In this document: piece by piece, positions 57,737-64,000 of the stretch
Position numbering within the stretch: position 1 is the first letter of the stretch
Layout: every line of letters starts with the position of its first letter
Origin: Dermatobacter hominis
GTDB taxonomy: Bacteria; Actinomycetota; Acidimicrobiia; Acidimicrobiales; Microtrichaceae
DNA: 64,000 nucleotides
Reading direction: 5' to 3'
Assembly (NCBI RefSeq): GCF_020715685.1
Contig: NZ_CP085840.1
Location: forward strand, 186,001-250,000
The notes under the pieces: generated by a model
What the model was told of the DNA's origin: nothing
Seen by the model: the letters and a program-made list of their open reading frames with translations, nothing else
The model's database searches: none
Position numbers and translations under genes: made by a program

Positions 57737-59017
57737 GTGGGCGTCGTCTCCGACCTCTACCGCGGCAAGAACGACTTCGACTTCCCGCGGCTGTGGACCC
57801 GCGTCGGGATCGTCTCGGCTGTCCTGATCATCATCTCGATCGGGTCGCTCTTCGCCCGCGGCCTGAACCTCAGCATCGACTTCGAGGGCGGCTCCATCTG
57901 GGAGGTCCCGTCCGAGGACTTCACCGAGGCCCAGGCGCGCGAGGCGCTGGCGCCGTTCGGGGACAACACCGTCGAGCGGTTCCAGGAGGCCACCAGCAGC
58001 GAGGGCGGCCGCATCGCCAAGGTCTCGGGCCGCGTCGACAGCGTGGAGGAGGGCGCCAAGGCCGCCGACGCGCTGGCCGAGGCGGCCGGGCTGGAGCAGG
58101 GCGAGGTCAAGGTCAACACGGTCGGCCCGTCCTGGGGCAGCGACATCACGAGCCAGGCCCGCCTGTCGCTCATCGTGTTCCTCGTCCTCGTCTCGGCCTA
58201 CATCGCGTGGCGTCTGGAGACCCGGATGGCCGCCGCCGCGCTCGTCGCGGTGGTGCACGACATCATCATCACGGTCGGCGTCTACTCGGTCTTCCAGATC
58301 GAGGTGACGCCCGCGACCGTCATCTCGTTCCTCACGATCCTGGGCTTCTCCTTGTACGACACGATCGTCGTGTACGACCGGGTCCAGGAGAACGCCACGC
58401 GCATGTCGCGCACCGGCCAGTACACCTACACGGCCATCATGCGCCGCTCGCTGAACCAGGTGTTCATGCGGTCGCTGAACACCACGATGGTGACGATCAT
58501 CCCAGTGCTGTCGATCCTGATCGTCGGCCAGGTCGTCTTCGGCCAGGAGACGCTGGGCGACTTCTCGCTCGCCCTGCTCATCGGTCTGATCTCGGGCACG
58601 TACTCCTCGTTGTTCGTCGCGCCGCCGCTGACGGCATGGCTCAAGGAGCGCGAGCCCCGCTGGCGCCAGATTCGCGAGCGCCTCGTCGCCAAGGGCGTCG
58701 ACGTCGCCGACACGTCCTGGCACGGCGTGGCCGCCACGTCGCCCGCCGCCGGCGCCCGCGCCGTCCCGGCCCGCCCCCGCCGTGGTGCGGCCCGGGCCAC
58801 GGCCCGCTCCGGCGCCATCACGTCGACCGGCACCGCCGTCGCCGACGCCCCGACGGCAGACGCTGTGACCGGCGACGATGCTCCGGCCGGCGACGACGCC
58901 GCGGCGTCGTCGCCCGACACGGCGACCGACGGCGTCGCCGACGCCGCGCCGGCGGTGCCCCGGAACCCGTACGGGGCCCACCCGCCACGACCGCGCAAGA
59001 CCAAGAAGAAGCGCTGA
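57737..59017 (+). CDS. secF: Protein translocase subunit SecF
   Basis: A 426-residue partner of SecD. The N-terminal span and LNLSIDFEGGSIWEV (F1 motif), external domain, then TMs with GFSLYDTIVVYDRVQENA, YTAIMRRSLNQVFMRSLNTTMVTIIPVLSILI and a conserved terminal membrane region. After residue ~310 comes an Ala/Asp/Thr-rich cytoplasmic tail ending in a basic KTKKKR patch, a lineage-specific extension. GTG 57737, 2 nt after secD. A strong hairpin terminates the unit. Confidence 0.95.
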   Translation: MGVVSDLYRGKNDFDFPRLWTRVGIVSAVLIIISIGSLFARGLNLSIDFEGGSIWEVPSEDFTEAQAREALAPFGDNTVERFQEATSSEGGRIAKVSGRVDSVEEGAKAADALAEAAGLEQGEVKVNTVGPSWGSDITSQARLSLIVFLVLVSAYIAWRLETRMAAAALVAVVHDIIITVGVYSVFQIEVTPATVISFLTILGFSLYDTIVVYDRVQENATRMSRTGQYTYTAIMRRSLNQVFMRSLNTTMVTIIPVLSILIVGQVVFGQETLGDFSLALLIGLISGTYSSLFVAPPLTAWLKEREPRWRQIRERLVAKGVDVADTSWHGVAATSPAAGARAVPARPRRGAARATARSGAITSTGTAVADAPTADAVTGDDAPAGDDAAASSPDTATDGVADAAPAVPRNPYGAHPPRPRKTKKKR

Positions 59018-59020
59018 GGC

Positions 59021-59044
59021 CCGCGCCGCCCGACGGCGGCGCGG
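59021..59044 (+). terminator. Terminator after secF
   Basis: CCGCGCCGCC-CGAC-GGCGGCGCGG is a perfect 10-bp stem with a 4-nt loop, 4 nt after the secF stop, without a T-tract. Confidence 0.65.
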
Positions 59045-59097
59045 ACCGGGCTCAGCCGCCGGGCGGGCGCGTGTCGGCCGAGGGGCCCCGACGTCGG

Positions 59098-59103
59098 TAG
59101 CTT
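59098..59103 (+). promoter_or_regulatory. -10 box TAGCTT upstream of rel
   Basis: TAGCTT ends 6 nt before an ATG at 59110 that opens a 15-codon frame overlapping the rel start. Confidence 0.5.
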
Positions 59104-59109
59104 GAAGGG

Positions 59110-59157
59110 ATGGAACGCCCGGTCGCGCCCGAGGGGATCGCACGATGCCCACGGTGA
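59110..59157 (+). CDS. Leaderless upstream ORF overlapping rel (candidate)
   Basis: ATG 59110 sits exactly where a leaderless message from TAGCTT would begin. The frame encodes MERPVAPEGIARCPR and ends with TGA at 59155-59157, after the rel ATG at 59145, so the two frames overlap by 13 nt. Ribosomes translating it would pass over the rel start, suggesting a way to tune rel expression. No homology support is possible at this length. Confidence 0.35.
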   Translation: MERPVAPEGIARCPR

Positions 59158-61355
59158 CCCGCGTCCTGCCGTGGCGCCGCCACACCCAGCCTCCCGCGAT
59201 GGAGGTCCAGGAGATCGTCGACCAGTACCGGCGGTTCCACCCCAAGCGCCCCACCGAGACGATCAAGGACGCGTACCGGCTGGCGGCGGGCTCGCACCAG
59301 GGCCAGCTGCGCCGGTCCGGCGAGCCGTACATCACGCACCCGCTGGCGGTCGCGGGCATCGTCGCCCGCTACGGCATGGACGACGTCACGATCTCGGCGG
59401 CGCTGCTCCACGACGCCGTCGAGGACACCGTCCTGACGCTCGACGAGGTCGAGTCGGCCTTCGGGCCCGAGGTCCGCGAGATCGTCGACGGCGTCACCAA
59501 GCTGGAGCGGGTCCACTTCGACTCGAAGGAGGCCCAGCAGGCCGCGACCATGCGCAAGATGCTCGTGGCCATGGCCAAGGACCTGCGGGTCCTGGTCATC
59601 AAGCTGGCCGACCGCCTCCACAACATGCGCACCCTCGCCGCCATGCCGGCGTGGAAGCAGGAGCGGACGGCGCAGGAGACGCTCGACATCTACGCCCCGC
59701 TGGCGCACCGGCTCGGCATGCAGGAGATCAAGCAGCAGCTCGAGGACCTCTGCTTCGCGGCCCTCCACCCCAAGCGCTACGCCGAGATCGACCACATGGT
59801 CGCCAACCGCACCCCCGAGCGGGACCGCTACCTGCTCGACGTGCTCGACGAGGTCACCGGTCGCCTGAAGGACGTCAACATCGTCGCCGAGGTGACCGGC
59901 CGGCCGAAGCACCTGTGGTCCATCTACGAGAAGATGGTCGTCAAGGGGAAGGCGTTCGACGAGATCTTCGACCTGGTGGGCATCCGGGTCATCGTCGACT
60001 CGTCCAAGGACTGCTACGCCGCGCTCGGCACGATCCACGCGCTGTGGACGCCGGTGCCGGGTCGGTTCAAGGACTACATCGCCATGCCCAAGTTCAACCT
60101 CTACCAGTCGTTGCACACGACGGTGATCGGGCCCGGCGGGCGCCCGCTCGAGGTGCAGATCCGCACGCCCGAGATGCACAACCGGGCGGAGTGGGGCGTC
60201 GCCGCGCACTTCTCCTACAAGGAGGGCCACTCCGAGGACGTCGCCTGGCTGACCCGGATCGTCGACTGGCAGCAGGAGATGACCGACCCGGGCGAGTTCA
60301 TGGCGAACCTGAAGCTCGACCTGGACCAGGACGAGGTCTTCGTGTTCACCCCGAAGGGCGACGTCGTCACGCTGCCCCTGGGCGCCACCCCGGTCGACTT
60401 CGCCTACGCCATCCACACCGAGGTCGGGCACCGCTGCATCGGCGCCCGCGTCGGCGGCCGGCTGGTCCCGCTCGACGGGGCGCTCACCTCGGGCGACACG
60501 GTCGAGATCTTCACCTCGAAGGTCGCCGGCGCCGGCCCGAGCCGGGACTGGCTGAACTTCGTCGCCACCCGCTCGGCGTCGAACAAGATACGCCAGTGGT
60601 TCTCCCGGGAGCGCCGTGAGGACGCCCTCGAGTCGGGTCGCGAGGCGCTGGTCAAGGCGCTGCGCCGCGAGGCGCTGCCGATCCAGCGGGTCATGGGCGG
60701 CGCCGCGGTCGCCGACGTCTCGCACCAGCTGCGGTTCCAGTCCGTCGACGCCATGTACGCCGCGATCGGCGAGCACCACCTGTCAGCCGAGGCCGTCGCC
60801 GCCCGGATCGCCAAGCTCGTCCGCACGGCGGAGGGGGAGCGCGAGGAGGTCGTCTCGACCCCTGTTCGCCCGGCGGGCCGTCGCCGCTCGCGCCCGGCGG
60901 GCGTGCACGTGGAGGGCTTCGACGACGTGCTCGTCCGCATGGCCCGGTGCTGCACCCCGGTCCCCGGCGACGAGATCATGGGCTTCATCACCCGGGGCCG
61001 GGGGGTGTCGGTGCACCGGGTCGACTGCGCCAACGCCAGCTCGCTCGCCGACGGCCAGCAGGAGCGGGTGATCGACGTCGACTGGGACACGGAGTCGGCC
61101 GGGGACTTCGTCGCCCTCGTCGAGGTCAAGGCGCTCGACCGACCCCGGCTGCTGCAGGACGTGACCGCCACCCTGAGCGAGCACCACGTCAACATCATCA
61201 GCTCGCAGAGCCACGCCGGCGGCGACCGGGTCGCCAAGATGCGCTTCGAGTTCGAGCTGGGGGAGTCGTCCCACCTCGACACGCTGCTGAGCCGCATCCG
61301 CACGATCGACAGCGTCTACGACGCCTACCGGGTGGTGCCCGGGGCCGGCGCCTGA
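59145..61355 (+). CDS. rel: Bifunctional (p)ppGpp synthetase/hydrolase Rel
   Basis: A 736-residue long RSH enzyme of the stringent response. HD hydrolase domain (HPLAVAGIVARYGMDDVTISAALLHDAVEDT; conserved HDxxED), synthetase domain (GKAFDEIFDLVGIRVIV, YIAMPKFNLYQSLHTTVIG, EVQIRTPEMHNRAEWGVAAHF), TGS (VFVFTPKGDVVTLPLGATPVDFAYAIHTEVGHRCIGA), a zinc-finger-like segment (MARCCTPVPGDEIMGFITRGRG) and C-terminal ACT. All intact, so both activities are expected. ATG 59145 has GAGGGG upstream. The overlapping mini-ORF at 59110-59157 could couple rel to translation status. Confidence 0.97.
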   Translation: MPTVTRVLPWRRHTQPPAMEVQEIVDQYRRFHPKRPTETIKDAYRLAAGSHQGQLRRSGEPYITHPLAVAGIVARYGMDDVTISAALLHDAVEDTVLTLDEVESAFGPEVREIVDGVTKLERVHFDSKEAQQAATMRKMLVAMAKDLRVLVIKLADRLHNMRTLAAMPAWKQERTAQETLDIYAPLAHRLGMQEIKQQLEDLCFAALHPKRYAEIDHMVANRTPERDRYLLDVLDEVTGRLKDVNIVAEVTGRPKHLWSIYEKMVVKGKAFDEIFDLVGIRVIVDSSKDCYAALGTIHALWTPVPGRFKDYIAMPKFNLYQSLHTTVIGPGGRPLEVQIRTPEMHNRAEWGVAAHFSYKEGHSEDVAWLTRIVDWQQEMTDPGEFMANLKLDLDQDEVFVFTPKGDVVTLPLGATPVDFAYAIHTEVGHRCIGARVGGRLVPLDGALTSGDTVEIFTSKVAGAGPSRDWLNFVATRSASNKIRQWFSRERREDALESGREALVKALRREALPIQRVMGGAAVADVSHQLRFQSVDAMYAAIGEHHLSAEAVAARIAKLVRTAEGEREEVVSTPVRPAGRRRSRPAGVHVEGFDDVLVRMARCCTPVPGDEIMGFITRGRGVSVHRVDCANASSLADGQQERVIDVDWDTESAGDFVALVEVKALDRPRLLQDVTATLSEHHVNIISSQSHAGGDRVAKMRFEFELGESSHLDTLLSRIRTIDSVYDAYRVVPGAGA

Positions 61356-61395
61356 GCGGGCAGGACCGGCGCCTCGGGCGGCGACCGCCCCGGGT

Positions 61396-62211
61396 TCAGC
61401 AGTCCGGTGCGGGGGCCGCGGTCGGGCACGCGCCGCCGTCCGGCGTCGAGCCGCCCGCATCGGTCGTGACGTCGGTGTCGCGGATCTCCGTCGGAGGTGA
61501 CCGGACGCCCAGGTCGGGTTCGATCCGCTCCGACACGATGATCCCGGCCGTGAGCAGGGCGACGAGCACGAGCACGGCCGACGCGACGAGCGCGGAGCGG
61601 GCGCCGTCGGCCGGACGTCGATCGGCCTCGGACGCCCGTGCCGCGCCGAACGCGAGGCCGACGAAGGCACACGCGGTCGCCCCGAGGTAGACCGCGCCGA
61701 CGGTCGCCAGCGCGTCGGCCGTCGACGGTGCGGCACCGGCGCGGCGGGCCAGCGAGGCGCCGAGGAACGCGGCGACCGACACGAGGACGCAGAGGACGAG
61801 CGCGCCCGCCCAGACCCGCGGTGCGGTGAGGGCCCGGCGGCCCGAGCGGGTGGTGGCCGGGACCCCCACGGCGGCCGGGGCGGACGGGTCGCTGCCCACC
61901 GACGCCACGAGCGCCGACAGCAGCGCGTCGAGCGGCTCGTCGTCCAGGCGCAGGTGGAGCGGCGGGAAGCGGTCGAGGACCACCTCGACCTCGGTGCGCC
62001 CGTCGACCGGCTCGCCGATGGCGTCCACCGCGTTCACCGCGGAGAGCGGCACGTCGAGCGGGCCGGGTCCGGCGTCGTCACCGGTGACGTGCAGGGCGCC
62101 CCCGTCGACCACGACCGAGACCGCTCGCCAGCCGCCCTCGCCGGGTCGGCGCAGGAGCGCGGGCCCGCCCGGGCGGTCGTCGGCGAGCCGAGGCTGCTCG
62201 GTGGGGTCCAT
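61396..62211 (-). CDS. Membrane protein of unknown function
   Basis: A 271-residue protein. The cytoplasmic N-terminal ~130 residues (ALLRRPGEGGWRAVSVVVDGGALHVTGDD, VDAIGEPVDGRTEVEVVLDRFPPLHLRL) form a small beta domain resembling a PH-like or bPH fold (weak). Then come three or four membrane spans (VWAGALVLCVLVSVAAFLGASLA, LATVGAVYLGATACAFVGLAFGA, ALVASAVLVLVALLTAGIIVS) and an acidic Cys-containing tail. ATG 62211; a TACGAT box (62243-62248, minus strand) lies 31 nt upstream. Convergent with rel and divergent from the PKD lipoprotein. Confidence 0.6.
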   Translation of the reverse strand: MDPTEQPRLADDRPGGPALLRRPGEGGWRAVSVVVDGGALHVTGDDAGPGPLDVPLSAVNAVDAIGEPVDGRTEVEVVLDRFPPLHLRLDDEPLDALLSALVASVGSDPSAPAAVGVPATTRSGRRALTAPRVWAGALVLCVLVSVAAFLGASLARRAGAAPSTADALATVGAVYLGATACAFVGLAFGAARASEADRRPADGARSALVASAVLVLVALLTAGIIVSERIEPDLGVRSPPTEIRDTDVTTDAGGSTPDGGACPTAAPAPDC

Positions 62212-62242
62212 GCGTCCGCCAGGGGAGTGTCGGGGAGCACCG

Positions 62243-62248
62243 ATCGTA
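62243..62248 (-). promoter_or_regulatory. -10 box TACGAT of the membrane-protein gene
   Basis: TACGAT on the minus strand predicts a leader of about 24 nt before the ATG at 62211. Confidence 0.4.
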
Positions 62249-62397
62249 CGCGGGGCGGGCAGCGGCGAAACACGGGGCCGGGTGGGCGGATGTGCCCGGG
62301 GGAGGCGGTGCCGGGCCGTGCCCCCGTGGGTGTCACCCGAACCTCCGTTCGGGAAAGACTTGATCGCGCGTTCGGTCTCCTGTTGACTCTGTGACAT

Positions 62398-62418
62398 CGG
62401 GCGCACGGCTGGCGCCCG
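62398..62418. promoter_or_regulatory. Inverted repeat in the leader of the PKD lipoprotein gene
   Basis: CGGGCGC-ACGGCTG-GCGCCCG has perfect 7-bp arms, 18 nt before the ATG at 62436 and just before its ribosome-binding site. Confidence 0.4.
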
Positions 62419-62435
62419 AGAGGGGAGACAGGGTG

Positions 62436-64000
62436 ATGCGTGGGGTTCGTCTTGTAGGCGCGTGCGCGCTCGCGTGCGTGGCCTTGGTCGTATCGGCGTG
62501 CCAGACGCCGACGACCGGCACCAACACGGCGCCGACGGCGTCGTTCACCGCCACACCGCCGGTCGGCGTGGCGCCGCTGAACGTGGCGTTCGACGCCAGC
62601 GCCAGCTTCGACACCGGCGGGAGCATCGCCTCCTACGCGTGGAGCTTCGGTGACGGCGGCACCGCCACGGGGGTGACCACCGGCCACATCTACGCCAGCG
62701 ACGGCACCTACACGGTCACCCTCACGGTGACCGACAACGGGGGGCTCACCGCGGCGACCACCCGCACGGTGACGGTCGGCGCGGTCAACGTGCCGCCGGT
62801 CGCGGTGGCCGGCTCGAGCACCAGCTCGGGCAGGGCCCCGCTCGCGGTCACCTTCTCGTCGCTCGGCTCGACCGACCCCGACGGCTCGATCGTCGGCTAC
62901 CTCTGGGACTTCGGCGACGGCTCGCCGACGACCACGAGCGCCGCGCCCACGCACACCTACACGGCTCCGGGCAACTACACGGCGGTCCTGACCGTCACCG
63001 ACGACGACGGCGCCGTGGGCTCCGACTCCGTCTCGGTGACCGTCAACGCCAACCAGCCGCCCGTGGCGGTGGCCTCCTCGGACGTCGCCACCGGCAAGGC
63101 GCCCCTGGCGGTCGCGTTCTCGTCGGCCGGCTCGACCGACCCCGACGGGACGATCTCGTCCTACTCCTGGGACTTCGGTGACGGGTCGCCCGCCTCGAGC
63201 GCGGCCAACCCGACCCACACCTACGGCGCCGCCGGCTCCTACACGGCCACGCTGACGGTGACCGACGACCTGGGTGCGACCGACGACCACACGGTGGCGA
63301 TCGAGGCCACGCCGAACCTGGCGCCGGTGGCGGTCGCAGGCTCCGACGTGACCGCCGGGACCGCGCCGCTGATCGTCAACTTCGACGGCACGGCCTCGTC
63401 CGACGCCGACGGCACGGTCGTGTCGTACCTCTGGAACTTCGGCGGCTCGAACAGCTCCAGCTCGGCCACGCCGCAGTACACGTTCCCGACGGCCGGCAGC
63501 TACCCGGTCAGCCTGACGGTGACCGACAACAACGGCGCCACGGACACCGCGACGATCACGATCGAGGTGGGCGCCGCCCCGAACGTGCCGCCCACGGCCG
63601 CGGCCACCGCCAACCCGACCTCGGGCAAGCGCAACCTCGCCGTGTCGTTCTCGTCGTCGGGCTCGACCGACAGCGACGGCACGATCCAGAACCGCTCGTG
63701 GAACTTCGGCGACGGCGGGAGCTCGACGCAGGCCAACCCGACGCACACCTACACGGTCGCCGGGACCTACACGGCCACGCTGACGGTCACCGACAACGCC
63801 GGTGCCATCGACACCGACACGGTGACGATCACGGTCGACCCGAACCAGCCGCCCGTTGCGGTGGCCGGTGCGAGCCAGACCACGGTCAAGACCGGCGTGT
63901 CGGTCACGTTCTCGTCGGCCGGCACGACCGACCCCGACGGCACCGTCGCCGCCCGCTCGTGGGACTTCGGTGACGGCTCGCCGGTGTCGAGCGCGGCCAA
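62436..64000 (+). CDS. PKD-repeat lipoprotein (3' end beyond window)
   Basis: The frame is open for 521 codons to the window edge. A signal peptide (VRLVGACALACVALVV) ends in the lipobox VSAC. Six PKD domains follow, starting at about 62525, 62787, 63051, 63315, 63582 and 63843, spaced 87-89 codons, each with the PKD marks (NxPPVAVA..., GSTDPDGTI, WDFGDGS, HTYxxxGxYTxTLTVTD). The fourth has NFGGSN in place of DFGDG. PKD domains mediate protein-protein or polysaccharide contact on the cell surface. ATG 62436 with AGGGGAGACAGG upstream. What the C-terminus carries is not visible. Confidence 0.9.
   Translation, partial: MRGVRLVGACALACVALVVSACQTPTTGTNTAPTASFTATPPVGVAPLNVAFDASASFDTGGSIASYAWSFGDGGTATGVTTGHIYASDGTYTVTLTVTDNGGLTAATTRTVTVGAVNVPPVAVAGSSTSSGRAPLAVTFSSLGSTDPDGSIVGYLWDFGDGSPTTTSAAPTHTYTAPGNYTAVLTVTDDDGAVGSDSVSVTVNANQPPVAVASSDVATGKAPLAVAFSSAGSTDPDGTISSYSWDFGDGSPASSAANPTHTYGAAGSYTATLTVTDDLGATDDHTVAIEATPNLAPVAVAGSDVTAGTAPLIVNFDGTASSDADGTVVSYLWNFGGSNSSSSATPQYTFPTAGSYPVSLTVTDNNGATDTATITIEVGAAPNVPPTAAATANPTSGKRNLAVSFSSSGSTDSDGTIQNRSWNFGDGGSSTQANPTHTYTVAGTYTATLTVTDNAGAIDTDTVTITVDPNQPPVAVAGASQTTVKTGVSVTFSSAGTTDPDGTVAARSWDFGDGSPVSSAA

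Noticed and set aside
58680..59017. Frameshift at the 3' end of secF
   Set aside because: The Ala/Asp-rich tail is in frame and ends in a sensible basic patch, so it is read as a natural extension.
1..64000. tRNA or rRNA genes
   Set aside because: No cloverleaf with TTCRANNC T-loop or rRNA-like stretch was recognised by eye in the intergenic regions.

Overview
The window is about 64 kb of very GC-rich (roughly 70% or more) chromosomal DNA from a high-GC actinobacterium. The gene content points to Actinobacteria: mycothiol ligase MshC, an NADPH:F420 reductase, a phosphatidylinositol mannoside (PIM) cluster, a WhiB-free but otherwise mycobacterial-like order thrS-HIT-pgsA-patA-pimA-pdxS-pdxT-yebC-ruvC-ruvA-ruvB...yajC-secD-secF-rel, many GTG starts, and frequent GTGA/ATGA stop-start overlaps. 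Abundant acyl-CoA dehydrogenases, lipoproteins and PKD repeats would suit the class Acidimicrobiia, but that placement is inference. No rRNA, tRNA, CRISPR array, prophage or transposase was seen. No gene-free stretch exceeds 300 bases.

Left third (1-30 kb): mainly metabolic and accessory genes. A TetR regulator with a 15-bp dyad operator separates a sulfotransferase from a quinone-oxidoreductase-like dehydrogenase. Next come an AHL-lactonase-like hydrolase, a beta-lactamase-fold serine hydrolase behind a C15 tract, a CYTH-CHAD protein, a zinc metalloprotease lipoprotein, an adenosine/adenine deaminase, an AlkZ-like winged-helix protein, glucose-6-phosphate dehydrogenase, an alpha/beta hydrolase, an acyl-CoA dehydrogenase and a Kup potassium transporter. 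A clear TPP riboswitch then controls thiamine pyrophosphokinase, a thiamine-binding lipoprotein and a fused double permease; no ATPase for this transporter is present locally. GlgX, a MarR-ABC ATPase pair, two CNNM/CBS (CorC-like) membrane proteins, a phosphotransferase and a PIG-L deacetylase follow.

Middle (30-44.6 kb): the F420 reductase, mshC, an acyltransferase, a lipoprotein, thrS and a HIT hydrolase, then the PIM module (CDP-alcohol phosphatidyltransferase, PatA-type acyltransferase, PimA), a membrane protein with an inactivated M48 peptidase site, the PLP synthase pair pdxS-pdxT, yebC and bcp. The PIM module sits behind a promoter whose start region is a perfect 11+2+11 dyad.

44.6-48.1 kb: a minus-strand island (a DUF559/AbiEi-type protein and an ABC-2 exporter pair) interrupts the plus-strand housekeeping run. 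It is bounded and subdivided by three copies of a ~57-bp hairpin repeat; two copies flank the DUF559 gene like terminal inverted repeats.

Right part (48-64 kb): ruvC-ruvA-ruvB, an XRE regulator and a SnoaL-like protein, an acyl-CoA dehydrogenase, queA-tgt, yajC-secD-secF, the bifunctional (p)ppGpp enzyme rel (with a leaderless upstream mini-ORF overlapping its start), a membrane protein, and a PKD-repeat lipoprotein running off the end.

Two themes recur. First, many genes have a TANNNT box ending 6-9 nt before the start codon, the signature of leaderless transcription. Second, two separate loci carry tandem arrays of the same diverged 23-bp unit with a covarying hairpin. With the 57-bp repeat, these are the most novel-looking signals here.
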